Part shown: in pieces, positions 23,231 to 33,063 of the stretch
How the letters are laid out: each line of letters opens with the position of its first letter
Numbering within the stretch: the first letter of the stretch is position 1
Assembly (NCBI RefSeq): GCF_024679095.1
Contig: NC_066567.1
Location: 11,422,227 to 11,486,226 of the forward strand
Source: Eriocheir sinensis
Taxonomy: Eukaryota > Arthropoda > Malacostraca > Decapoda > Varunidae
Length of the DNA: 64,000 nucleotides
Reading direction: 5' to 3'
Notes under the pieces: generated by a model
The model's input: the letters and a program-made list of their open reading frames with translations, nothing else
Told to the model about the DNA's origin: nothing
Database searches by the model: none
Program-made: the position numbers and the translations under genes

Positions 23231-23247
23231 TTCCCTTCACTGCGCCA
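23231..23247 (-). other. Primer-binding site
   Basis: TGGCGCAGTGAAGGGAA on the minus strand lies two bases inside the LTR. A tRNA primer ends in CCA, which requires TGG here. TGGCGCAGT resembles tRNA-Ser-primed elements such as 17.6 and 297; the tRNA identity is inference. Confidence 0.65.
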
Positions 23248-23249
23248 TA

Positions 23250-23424
23250 AAGTAGAAGGAAACGCGTTGGTAGTCCAGAGCGTTTAATAGTGCTTTATAC
23301 AGAGGTCTGGGTTGTGTGGCGACCAGTGGAAGACTGCCTGCCCGGAGTGTTGCGGAGGCTCAGGCATGGCCTTCTAAAAGGAGAAGGCCTGTGCATAGGA
23401 GTCGTGATGTCAGCCTACGTCACG
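23250..23424 (-). repeat. Gypsy 5' LTR (minus strand)
   Basis: On the minus strand it probably starts TGACGTAGGC and ends ACCAACGCGTTTCCTTCTAC. It contains the same TATAAAGCACTATTAAA block as the LTR at 15.3 kb. The left (U3) part differs strongly from that copy. Confidence 0.8.
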
Positions 23425-23900
23425 AGAGCTGGGCGATGGATAGCGACCTGCTTATATTGCAACTTGGGAGCTATCTGGAGAATCTGGCAGCGAGCCGGGT
23501 CGCGACCCGCGAATGACCAGTCTGGGGTTGCCTTGACCGTGAAAGAGACCTTGATTTACTGCGGCATATTCTACAGCATATTGTCGAGACTTTAGGATAA
23601 ATACGTGATTATAGTGACAACACAATGCCGGGGAAGTGATCCCGAAAAATCCAGAGCTGCTGGCCCCATGGGTCCGGGCGGGCCATTCACCGCCAGGAAA
23701 CTTATCCCCACAAACCATACCAAAGTAAGTATATAAAATTATTCGTATATGTTAGATGTATCTTTCTCAGTCCGGCTACACTGTGGATTTAATCAGGCTA
23801 CTTTTGTTGTAACTCACAAGACATTGGAGAAGTATTGGAATCTAATTGTTATTATCAATGTGGCGGGAAGCTGGTGAAAACAATGGCTCTCAGGATGTTC
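23425..23900. other. Unassigned flank, no gene seen
   Basis: Only short frames. A segment near 23,650-23,700 is GC-richer but unrecognised. Confidence 0.5.
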
Positions 23901-24000
23901 NNNNNNNNNNNNNNNNNNNNNNNNNNNNNNNNNNNNNNNNNNNNNNNNNNNNNNNNNNNNNNNNNNNNNNNNNNNNNNNNNNNNNNNNNNNNNNNNNNNN
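23901..24000. other. Assembly gap (100 N)
   Basis: Exactly 100 undetermined bases, the usual placeholder for a gap of unknown size. Confidence 0.99.
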
Positions 24001-24032
24001 CCTCCACACTTATACTTCACAACATGCACTTA

Positions 24033-24295
24033 AGGCCGCTTTCACAGTCATTTTGTTTGTTTTGATCGTTACCAATGGCGGCGGTCGCTGCTTTAGTATT
24101 TCCACGTGAAACTACCCGATCGGCTAGTGGCGGCTGCGGGGTTAGCCTAGCCCCGCACTTACCACACACTCTCAACATCTCTCGCTTCGTGTGCAGCCGC
24201 CACCACCCCATCAGCCAGTTTCACGTGAAATACTAAGCGGCGATCGCCACCATTGGTAACGATCAAAACAAACAAAGTGACTGTGAAAGTGGCCC
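24033..24295. mobile_element. 263-bp fold-back MITE with long TIRs and TTA target duplication
   Basis: The left arm AGGCCGCTTTCACAGTCA and the right arm (reverse complement GGGCCACTTTCACAGTCA) extend as imperfect inverted repeats of about 100 bp (CGTTACCAATGGYGGCG, AGTATTTCCACGTGAAAC). TTA flanks both sides (24,030-24,032 and 24,296-24,298). TTA duplication and GGCC ends suggest PIF/Harbinger affinity. Confidence 0.85.
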
Positions 24296-24298
24296 TTA

Positions 24299-25545
24299 GT
24301 TACTTAACAGTGCGCACTTGTACACTTCACCCTGAACTTAGGTGTTTTTCTGTCCTTTTCTTTCCCTGATTTTGCTTTTCTATGCCCTTCTGCAATTTTT
24401 CACTATTACTTTTCACCGTCGCTGCCATGCATTACAGGTCAAAAGGAGAAGAAGAAGAAGTAAAGGAAAACAACACCGGGAGATCTACAATTTTCATAGA
24501 CTTGAGAAAAAGATTTTTGGACTGTGGTTCCCCAGCACGGGGTGTTCTCTTATCTTGTTAATCAAGTAGTAAGCAAAGCAGCTCTGCCAGTCCATTTTAC
24601 GAGTCTCTTGGTGGGCCATCTGCCACTGCTCCTCACTCCTCAGCCACTGCCGTCGTCTGTTTGTTTACATGCAGCCGTTCGGTACCCACGTACCCACACT
24701 TGTACTCACAACCGTTTTCCATTCATACGGACAACCAACAACACGCTCCCGGTTGGGCATACGGACAACTGCGGTTGTCCATAGCCCCAATGGTTGGACA
24801 CTGCCTTTTAAGGCTGCATGCATGACGCCAACGGTAGGTAGACGTGACCCGAACAAGTCAAAGCAACACAAAACTCGTGGCGGTAATGCGCAAAAGTCGT
24901 GATGGTAAGAATTTAGTACTAAGCGCTAAACTCAACTCTCGCGAAACTCGGACAGCGCGAAACTCAAGAGGGTACTGTATATTTAAGCCATAAAACTTAA
25001 CATAATCATCATGTATTATATATCAGCATAAGGGGAATTAAATGGTGCATAACGGCAAACACTAATTCACTGATAATATTGAGGTGGATAAATAAACTTA
25101 CAAGAAATATGCAGTACTGTGTTGATCATTCATTCACTGAAGTTTACTCCCTTATTTTAGTACTGATGGGCAGATAGGCTTGTGGGGAGATGTGCAGGAA
25201 AGGGAAGAAATTAGTGTGGAAAATACCACTTCACACAAGAATGGACCATGAGGGTGCATCAATAGGCTACCTCTCCTGATATAGGCAACTCACATTCCAA
25301 TGTACTAATATTGACAGTTAACCGTTAAAGTACGGGCGGCGATATATTTCTCTGGATGCTGTGCACGGGGAAAATATAAACATTTAAAGGAGGTGGAAAT
25401 GGTGTCTTTCTTCTTTGCAATAATTGTATATTCATCTAGTATATATGGTGGTGTAATAAAACTTCTCTCCTAATAATAACAAAAAAGTTTTGACAGACGA
25501 AAATATTGCGGATTTTCTTGTTGCTGTGATGCGTCACAGGGAAGC
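24299..25545. other. Unassigned, no gene; dispersed repeat at about 24,986-25,110
   Basis: A segment at 24,986-25,110 (AGCCATAAAACTTAACATAATC ... TGATAATATTGAGGTG) recurs diverged at 26,427-26,545. CGGACAACN motifs repeat near 24,727-24,780. No coding sequence is supported. Confidence 0.5.
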
Positions 25546-25547
25546 AC

Positions 25548-25550
<3 letters not shown>

Positions 25551-25604
<54 letters not shown>
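25551..25604. repeat. (CT)n microsatellite
   Basis: About 26 CT dinucleotides. Confidence 0.95.
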
Positions 25605-25605
<1 letters not shown>

Positions 25606-26776
25606 CTATCTACCTACTTGCCCCTCCCTCCTCTGTCAGTGTCACTACCATAGCAGTCATCAGAGTCACCGTCACTTTAATTCGCCCGCGCTCTACTTCC
25701 GCCCGGAGCGGAGGAACTGCTTGATACGTCACGAGACATGACAGATGTATTCCGAACAAAAGTGGAGAATGATCTGTGGGCTTCGGTAGGCTGCGCACTG
25801 GAGACAAATGAGTGTGTACGGATGCCAGATGCCTCCACCATTCTTCTGAGTCAAGAACTGGCGGTATATTTAAAGCGTAGGGAGCGTAGAGTGTGATGAT
25901 TATATATATGATCCCCGTACGGGTGGGGCGTGTGGTAGCGCACTTATATGTATACGATTGCCGTAATCTAAGGGTTAAGTAAGCTATCGTATCATACAAG
26001 ACCCATATTCTGATAGCTCTCGTACAATATATGGGAAAAAATTACATTATTCTAGAAGAACTCAGCCAGGACGCAGCATACACGTCTTCAGATATCATAC
26101 GAGGGCGGCGAGGACTCAGCATACATGTCCTCGTGTTCAAGGGGTTAATGTAATCAGGTGGAACGCAATTTTTTCCAAGAAAAATACAGATCCAAATTGA
26201 AACTTGTAGGTTTAATTTCCATAACCCTTCAAAACATAGTAATTATCCAGCTAAACAGTATCAACGTCCCCCTCTCAATAACTACTATCTCCATCCTTAA
26301 TGAACAAAGCTGATATAATTTGAACCCGTTCACTACGGCCGGGCCAAACCAGCGCCCCACGCAGTATCCAGGATCACCGCGCGTGCCAAATTTCAAGTGT
26401 CGCTATTGAATATAACAAGTTTTCAGCCATAAATTCAACATAATCATCATGAATTTTATATGAAAACATGCAGAATTAAATGTTGCACATAAAGAAACAT
26501 AAATTAATTGATAATTTTGAGATGTAAGCATAAATATAGATAAAATAACTTGTATATTGGCTAAAGCGAGCTAGGACCCAGTATGCGCATCCTCGGATAT
26601 GGTACGGGGCACGCAAGGACGCAGTATATGTGTCCTCGTGCTGAAGGGGTTAAAGTGATGATATTAAAAGAACATGTGAGGACATGCAGAAGCTGGTATA
26701 CCAACTCAGATGAGTTTACAATGACAGGACAGAGAGGTCAGCTTAACAATAGGCTCGCAGATACCGTAGGCAAGCA
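25605..26776. other. Unassigned region with a duplicated 78-bp motif
   Basis: Segments at 26,071-26,147 and 26,574-26,651 match each other: GGACNCAGYATRCRC, GGRTAT/GATAT, then TGTCCTCGTG..AAGGGGTTAA. The second lies just right of the 26,427 copy of the dispersed repeat. No gene recognised. Confidence 0.5.
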
Positions 26777-26888
26777 TGTGGTTAGTGCAGGCAAGGTGAT
26801 AAGCTTCAACACACCTGTACACAAACAAAATGGACAGGTGTGTGGTTAGTGCAGGCAAGGTGATAAGCTTCAACACACCTGTACACAA
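26777..26888. repeat. 64-bp tandem duplication spanning a HEATR1 splice donor
   Basis: TGTGGTTAGTGCAGGCAAGG through CACACCTGTACACAA occurs at 26,777-26,824 and again at 26,841-26,888. The right copy includes the end of a HEATR1 exon with its GT donor, so the left copy carries a second donor-like site. Confidence 0.9.
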
Positions 26889-27095
26889 GCCACTCCAGGG
26901 CCCTCAGTGATGCCTCCTTCTCCAGGTAGGGGCACAGAAGAAGGAGGAACTTTTCTATCTCCAAGTCCAGCTTTGCATTTACCTCCCTCGTCTCCACCGC
27001 ACGCTGGAGGTCGTGGCTGCTGCGACCAAACAGACTTGAAGCAAACGGTCGGAAAACTGGGTCAGTGGCGGCAAGGACCTCATAGCCTGACAAGC
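26879..27095 (-). CDS. HEATR1: HEATR1/UTP10 N-terminal region, second coding exon
   Basis: HEATR1 (yeast Utp10) is a large HEAT-repeat protein of the U3 small-subunit processome in the nucleolus, needed for Pol I transcription and 18S rRNA processing. This 217-nt exon encodes LSGYEVLAATDPVF, then VNAKLDLEIEKFLLLLCPYL and RALEWLVYR, which matches from memory the conserved LSPYFLL...CLEWLIHRF block of animal HEATR1. The acceptor is CCCCTCACAG before 27,095 and the donor is CAG/GTGTGT at 26,879. Splicing to the exon at 27,734 joins a split glycine codon (DIG) in phase. The following exon (expected FHIHLYN-type sequence) is not visible in the window. Confidence 0.88.
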
Positions 27096-27149
27096 CTGTG
27101 AGGGGAAGATGGTTGCAGTAGCTGTCAATTAATTGATCATTCAATGAAA

Positions 27150-27296
27150 AAATTGCATAAATAAAAATATTGAAAAAATTCTATTGATCTACTTATTTTG
27201 CTGACTCGCCCAGGCTCAACACCTAATGGCCGCTGCATCATCATCACCGTCACTTTTAGCTTTCTTTTCTCCACCATTGTTATATTAATTATACAA

Positions 27297-27347
<51 letters not shown>

Positions 27348-27349
27348 GA

Positions 27350-27389
<40 letters not shown>

Positions 27390-27391
27390 GA

Positions 27392-27432
<41 letters not shown>

Positions 27433-27443
27433 CAATAATAATA

Positions 27444-27486
<43 letters not shown>

Positions 27487-27521
27487 GTAATATCAATAAA
27501 AATAATAACAATAACAATAAC

Positions 27522-27553
<32 letters not shown>

Positions 27554-27558
27554 CAATA

Positions 27559-27625
<67 letters not shown>

Positions 27626-27660
27626 GTAATATCAATAACAATAATAATAACAATAATAAC

Positions 27661-27727
<67 letters not shown>
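27150..27727. repeat. (AAT)n microsatellite inside a HEATR1 intron
   Basis: About 430 bp of almost pure AAT with AAC and AAG interruptions fill most of the intron between the two HEATR1 exons (27,096-27,733), ending five bases from the donor. The long leucine/isoleucine/tyrosine/asparagine frames are translations of this repeat. Confidence 0.95.
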
Positions 27728-27729
<2 letters not shown>

Positions 27730-27733
27730 TCAC

Positions 27734-27927
27734 CAATATCATAATAAACGTCTCGTCCAAACTTTGCTGCTTCTGATGGGTCAAATAAAATGGAGCGTCG
27801 GTCGCGCTTGTGGTCAAAGATGGAGGTCTGCGGCGCGGCCAGCTGCAGCAGCTGTGACGACAGTGAAGTAGCCATGGCAGAGAGGCTGATGCACAGGATG
27901 ATAACACTCACCAGCTGAGCCTCACCT
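27734..27927 (-). CDS. HEATR1: HEATR1/UTP10 first coding exon with 5' UTR
   Basis: The coding part runs from 27,875 to 27,734 and starts MATSLSSQLLQLAAPQ in a good GCCATGG context. It continues with RRSILFDPSEAAKFGRDVYYDIG, parallel to SLLFDPKEAATIDRDTAFAIG of vertebrate HEATR1. The last base is followed by GTGAGT (donor at 27,728-27,733). An upstream in-frame ATG at 27,911 is possible but has no family support. A good acceptor (TTTTTGTCTGCAG) lies just before 27,927, so a separate 5' UTR exon probably sits further right. Confidence 0.88.
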
Positions 27928-28717
27928 CTGCAGACAAAAATAAATAAATAAAATAAGATAATAGAGAGTATACGTCATGATGTCTGCAATCTGATCCTGC
28001 GTACACTTGACCCTCAACGTGCCAGACACCACTCGCTGCCAGGCAAGCGGACCGGACCACTAAAAACCTTCACTTCTTAAAAAATGTGTCTGTTAACCTC
28101 TAAAGGTCGGCAGGTTTGAACTTGTACGAGTTTTCCCCCACCTGCCCGCTACGCTAGAGTACGGCTGGGTGAGTAGAAATTGCCGATTTTCACTCAATTT
28201 CCCACCGCGCTCACTCAACCTATGTACTGTACTGACTTAACAACACATCATTAGTTACCTTCAAGTCTTCCTCTTTCGAATGAGACCAACTAGAAGTCTC
28301 TACGCTGCGTGTGTGCAAATATATGACGAGTATAAGTGGACTACTTTCCGTGCTGGAGAGCGTATGTGTTCGTTCATATGGCGTGGCTATGGCGATGGGC
28401 TGGGGCAGGGTGAGTGCTAATACAACCCGCCACACCGGTCTCTCAACGTTTTCTCACTCCACCCCAAACATAACGTTTCGTGGTCAGAGAGAGAGAGAGA
28501 GAGAAGAGAAAGGGAGAGAGAGCATTGCGTTCATCACGCTGAGGGGAGCACAGCGATCCGAACACTTGAGAACCCAAAAAATCACTCTAACTCATTATCA
28601 CAAGCAGGCAGAAACTGACTACCGAGCGGATTGAGGACCTATTTGTACGCACTAATAAGCAGTGTAGCATATCCAGCGAAATGTTGCTCAATTGGGCTAC
28701 AAATATATGTTGACGTT
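27928..28717. other. HEATR1 upstream region, no further exon defined
   Basis: Should contain the HEATR1 5' UTR intron, first exon and promoter. A short GA run lies at 28,487-28,504. I could not fix a transcription start. Confidence 0.4.
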
Positions 28718-29197
28718 ATACCACATCAGCCGACCTTCTAGCCCAGACGGTATACAGGTAACTCTCGATTTATGCGAGTATTGTGTCCTTGAAGAGGTCT
28801 TGTAAATGAAAAACAACGTAAATCAAACAAGAGGTAGGTTTGTACCTTTACTGCCTACTGTACCACTCTGACTCCTCTCCCTCTCGTGGTTCTTCCTCTG
28901 GCTGCCCTTTCCCTCGTGGTAGCACAGCAGCAAGGGTGTTGTTGTTGTTGAGTAGCGTGGCAGCGTGGGTACTGTATTGTTGTTCAAGTGGCACACGGGA
29001 AGAACTGAGACATCTGGTGGCCACTCCATAAAACATCGCGTATAAGTGAAAAAACGTGTAAATTAAACATTTGTTAGGATTTTGGACCCCACGTTATTTC
29101 AAAAACACGTAAACCACTCACGTAAATCGAGTTACCTGTACCACATCAGCCGACCTCTGCGGGTTGATGGTATACCACGTCAGCCGACCTTTAGGGG
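28716..29197. repeat. About 33-bp minisatellite, three copies, split by a MITE
   Basis: TACCACATCAGCCGACCT occurs near 28,718 and 29,139 and, with one change (CACGTC), near 29,170, each followed by a variable 12-15 bp and GGTATA. The 28,755-29,138 element sits at the TA of GGTATA. Confidence 0.8.
28755..29138. mobile_element. 384-bp mariner-like MITE
   Basis: The left end is CAGGTAACTCTCGATTTATG. The right end, reverse-complemented, reads CAGGTAACTCGATTTACGTG. The element is flanked by TA on both sides, the hallmark of Tc1/mariner insertion. No transposase inside, so non-autonomous. Confidence 0.85.
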
Positions 29198-29595
29198 TTA
29201 AAGCCGGTATTTCCACCTACTTTCATAGCTTCAGGCAAAAATATTCCTTTTTCTGTTTTAGTGCTTTCTGGTTCTCTGAGGCCTAACGGTGCACTATGGT
29301 TAACTAGATATTCTCATAACTTCATCATATCTGTGTAAAAATTTACCATACTAGATGCCCCCCCCCTGCTCACACCTCGTCCTGGACACTCAAGCGCACC
29401 ACCTTTACTCGTATAGGTATCTTTCAAGCGTTTTTTTTTAGCATTTTTGTGAGCTTTTTCTATAAAATATATGAGTTTCTCTACCTGTGGGCAGAGCTTA
29501 GCAGTTACCATTTTGTAAGACATGCAGAAGCCTTCAGTGAGGGCATTTGTTCAGCAAGGAGAGGTTCTGCTCCAGCTTTTTCCTGTTCCAGTACC
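29198..29595. other. Unassigned, no gene seen
   Basis: Ordinary composition with short frames only. Confidence 0.4.
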
Positions 29596-30065
29596 TCGCC
29601 TTTACTCTATCTGCGATGCCAAAGGCTTCAAAGAAGACCCTCGCTATGCAAGAAAGAGTAAAGAAGCTGAATGAGTCAGGAAAGGAAGAAGAGAGAGAGA
29701 CAGGAGGATGAGAAGGAGGACAGTCAGCCAATACACGTCACTCCTGCCAAGGCCCATTCCACCATCCCTTCCGTCACCACTCCCGCCTGTCTCACACTCC
29801 TTGCTGGTGTGTGGTGCAAGACCTCCAAGGACAAGTTCTGTGGCTGCTACAGGGTTATCATTTACAACCCAAGTGACAGTCCTGGAGCACAACTTTGGCC
29901 ACACTGCAGGCTCTGGGGTTCAGGAACTCTCCCCACATCCTCAACGCACTAGGCAGGAGGGACCAGAGAACTAAAAAGAAGATGGAAACACCACCCAAGA
30001 ACCAGGCAAAGAAGAAAGCAATAATGGATGACAGCCAGTACAAGTCAGGAGGATATTTGACTTAA
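29596..30065 (+). pseudogene. Possible degraded protein-coding remnant of unknown identity
   Basis: Three protein-like pieces lie in order but in different frames: MPKASKKTLAMQERVKKLNE at about 29,618; TGLSFTTQVTVLEHNFGHTA near 29,850; and NALGRRDQRTKKKMETPPKN ... YKSGGYLT with a stop at 30,063-30,065, just before a SINE. The order and end suggest a frameshifted retrocopy or exon remnant. I do not recognise the protein, and chance reading is possible. Confidence 0.3.
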
Positions 30066-30068
30066 GAG

Positions 30069-30445
30069 GAGAGGCGGTGGCTGAGTCGACAGAGTGACGG
30101 CGCCACGTTCAGGAGGACGCGAGTTCAATCCCCGCCCAGTGCCACCAAGCTGGGATTTTTCAGCCGCCGCCGAGTGGCTTAAAACTACCCACATGCTGTC
30201 CAGAAGACCACCTATCAACCCAGACTCTAGATTCTAGGATTAAAGATGAGCTCTGGGAGGGCAGCATGAGCCAATGCAAGATGGCGCCACAATAAACACT
30301 CGCCTGCGCCAGAACGGGCTGGGCCGACCATCAGGACCCACCGGGAAGAAGCCTTGGGCCGACCATCAGGCCCCACCGGGAAGAAGCCTATCGGCGCAAT
30401 AGGCTGCTACGTATAAAAAAATAAAAAATAAAAAATAAATAAAAA
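30069..30445 (+). mobile_element. tRNA-derived SINE, copy 2
   Basis: The head is GAGGCGGTGGCTGAGTCGAC with a B-box-like GAGTTCAATCC at about 30,120. The body is shared with the other copies. Near the 3' end a unit of about 36 bp (GGGCCGACCATCAGG...) is tandemly duplicated. A 7-bp stem (AGCCTAT / ATAGGCT) precedes an A-rich tail. Confidence 0.9.
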
Positions 30446-30477
30446 CATAAGAACGTAAGGAGTCTGCAAGAGGCCGG
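30446..30477 (-). mobile_element. CR1-like LINE 3' terminal scrap
   Basis: CATAAGAACGTAAGG..CTGCAAGAGGCCG matches the terminal bases of the LINE copies at 44,034 and 63,090. It is interrupted by the TTAA element that follows. Confidence 0.7.
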
Positions 30478-30481
30478 TTAA

Positions 30482-31173
30482 GGGGAGGCACAACAGCTGA
30501 GATGATAAAATTAGGTCAAAAAATCATTTTTTAGTATTTCGCATATCTAGATAGAAAAAAGTTTCAAGAATGAAGCCGTAGTCAGTAAATAACGAACACC
30601 GGGTGGCAACACGGTTTAAAAGAAATCGAATCCCTCGATAATTACCACATAATATGTCATACTCAAAACTTTAAACTCATTTATCTCAAAACGTCAAATT
30701 TTAACTTCAATGAGTAGCTGTGCACAAAAAACTTGATGGATCTAAATGAAACTCACCATACTTGTACATAATGGGTATGTCTACATTTCCAAGACAGGGT
30801 TTTAAGAAATTCGAAAAAGTCTTGTTCTGGATACGTTATATAGCTAAAAAAATAGTGACGTCATTATTTCATGAAATTGCGAAAGCGGTTTCTCACGAAC
30901 TAAAACGAATTTAGCAAAAAACTGTCTTGGGTAGGTTAATATGTTATTCTACTAATACCATGCAAAATTTGGTAACTCTAGAGTGAAAATTAAAATTTAC
31001 GTGAATTTTTTAAGCTGTGACGTCATGACGTCACGACGTTATGAACTAAAATGTTCTACCTACTACCATAATATCAGAAAATGGTGCCATTGCACATTGC
31101 AAAAGTTTCAAACAAAAATATTGAAAACTTTTTTTTTTTATGAATATTTTTCATCCAGTTGTTGTGCCTCCCC
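30482..31173. mobile_element. 692-bp piggyBac-like MITE with TTAA target duplication
   Basis: Perfect 13-bp TIRs GGGGAGGCACAAC, imperfectly extended through RCTG..GATGA, are flanked by TTAA at 30,478-30,481 and 31,174-31,177. TTAA duplication is diagnostic for the piggyBac superfamily. The interior is AT-rich and has no transposase, so non-autonomous. Confidence 0.9.
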
Positions 31174-31177
31174 TTAA

Positions 31178-32127
31178 GAGCACCAACCTGGCTACAATGA
31201 GAGGGGTGGCACCCCATGACACCCGCACCTGCGAGTGCATAATATTCTCATTAGAGGAGAGGACCAGGTGCCAAAATGCTCTCAAATAGATGTACATGTA
31301 AAAAAAAACGAAATTTAAACTGATGACCTTGCACATAAAAAAAAACTCCAGGAAAACTTATGAACCTATTACACTTACAGGACTAAAATTGCATGAGTAA
31401 ATAATTCTAAGTATAAAATAACCATTACTCTAGCAAAAACAAAGAAAAAACAAATTTATACCAGACAGATTTTTTTTTTCTACATATATAAATAATGAAG
31501 CTGTCTAAAAAAACTCTCGTAGGAATTTAGTAAAGGGATCAAGTTTGCTAGAGAAACCAAAAAAATATGATACGACTAAGAATAGCAAAGTAGTGTCGTC
31601 TCAAATATGTTCCAAAAAATGGCTGATTTAAAAAAAGAAAATATTATGCAAAAACTTCTGCTGCTATCACCTTCAAGCTTGGCCGCAAATATTATGATAT
31701 TATCGAGCTTTTTAAATAAATGATTCATGCAAATGACGCACGTAGCGTCAGTCACTGTTTAACTCCTGACAAAGCTAAACAGTCCTGTTGTTCATGTTCA
31801 TGTCACTTCCTTTTGTTGGTATCATTACCAGCGGTGACCTCTGCCACCAACAAGAAGTCCACTTTCACAGTGGTCTTTCACGGCGCTGTTTGTCTGCATC
31901 AGTACCAGAGACTGGAACCTTTGGTAACGCAGGCATGGTAGCCGGGGGCTTCCCAATACAACTTACCAATGCAATATTTTAGTAACAACACAAATTTTTG
32001 CTCTAATATGGTTATATTACTTCTCACAATAAATGTGAAAAATTATTCAACAATACAGCAACATAGCACAGGGTATTAATGGCTGAATGAGAAATGTTTT
32101 AGAAGAATTTGGATGACATGGACTCAC
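31178..32127. other. Unassigned, AT-rich, no gene seen
   Basis: Only short frames of ordinary or A-rich composition. Possibly intronic to the minus-strand candidate gene. Confidence 0.4.
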
Positions 32128-32248
32128 TTCACCAGCTGACCACTAAACATTCTGAGAACTTCAATACCTGCCACCAGTATTTCACCTGTTATGCCTCCTT
32201 GGTCAAACTCCTGTCTACAGAGTTTTTCTTTAACAGTAAAGGAAGCCA
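32128..32248 (-). CDS. Candidate coding exon, unknown protein
   Basis: Minus strand: ASFTVKEKLCRQEFDQGGIT then GEILVAGIEVLRMFSGQLV, ending at a consensus GTGAGT donor (32,122-32,127). The composition is that of a folded alpha-helical protein, and HEAT-type helices are possible. An AG before 32,248 would give phase 1, which fits the phase-1 donor of the candidate exon at 36,520. That acceptor is weak, and another AG (TTCTTTTACAG) lies about 50 bp upstream. I do not recognise the family. Confidence 0.4.
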
Positions 32249-32374
32249 CTCCGAGCCAAAATAAATAAATAAAAAAGCCTACCATGCAATGCTCCTGTAA
32301 AAGAAGGCAGAAGTGAGCAGCACGGATTACAAGCCATATATATCTCAATGTTCATCGGGGTAGGTCTTTTGACC

Positions 32375-32485
32375 GCAGGTTACCCCAATGTACCCCATTA
32401 TATTCCAGACTACCTCATTGTTACCCCAATATTGCCTCTGTGATGCCCCAGTGTACCCAATATTACCCCAATGTAACCCAAAAAT
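32375..32485. repeat. Degenerate TACCCCAATG-type short tandem repeat
   Basis: TTACCCCAATGTACCCCA and relatives recur about every 12-25 bp. Confidence 0.65.
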
Positions 32486-32707
32486 CACAATAGTATGAAT
32501 TCTTTAAGGCAATTGACAAGAATTCCAAAAATTACAAAAAGATGCAATATAATCAAGTCAGGCGACATATGCACGGCTGAGTTCAGGCACCAAGCAGGGA
32601 GATGAGAAACAGCAGACTCAGGAAGGCTCTGAATTTAGTCTGGGTACTGGCAGGAGAACATTCTCTTGAGGTTCAGACTGTAGAGGTGGCTCCCACAACC
32701 TGTACAA

Positions 32708-33063
32708 TTTTTTTTTTTTTTTTTTTTCAGCCTATTGCGCCGGTGGGCTTCTTCCCAGTGGATCCTGATGGTCGGCCCAAGGCTTCTTTCCGGTGGGTCC
32801 TGATGGTCGGCCCAGCCCGTTCTGGCGCAGGCGAGTGTTTATAGTGGCACCATCTTGCATTGGCTCATGCTGCCCTCCCAGAGCTCATCTTTGATCCTAG
32901 AATCTAGAGTCCGGGTTGATAGGTGGTCTTCTGGACACCATGTGGGTAGTTTTAAGCCACTCAGCGGCGGCTGAAAAATCCCAGCTTGGTGGCACCGGGC
33001 GGGGATTGAACTCGCGTCCTCCTGAACACGGAGCCGTTACTCTGACGACTCAGCCACCGCCTC
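32708..33063 (-). mobile_element. tRNA-derived SINE, copy 3
   Basis: A poly-T stretch (32,708-32,727) is the tail. Reading leftward from 33,063 gives GAGGCGGTGGCTGAG, the shared body, and the same 36-bp 3' duplication as copy 2 (CGGTGGGTCCTGATGGTCGG appears twice in variant form on the plus strand). Confidence 0.9.

Larger units (their letters stand above)
21177..23424 (-). mobile_element. Ty3/Gypsy-type LTR retrotransposon, 5' half
   Basis: Reading leftward: LTR, primer-binding site, gag with zinc knuckle, protease. The sequence stops at the 42-bp satellite junction near 21,177, so reverse transcriptase, RNase H, integrase and 3' LTR are missing. The R/U5 part of its LTR belongs to the same family as the 13.56-15.5 kb element. 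Confidence 0.9.

Noticed and set aside
27137..27911. Polyleucine/polyisoleucine/polytyrosine frames
   Set aside because: AAT microsatellite in the HEATR1 intron; only the N-terminal 47 codons of the longest minus-strand frame are real exon.
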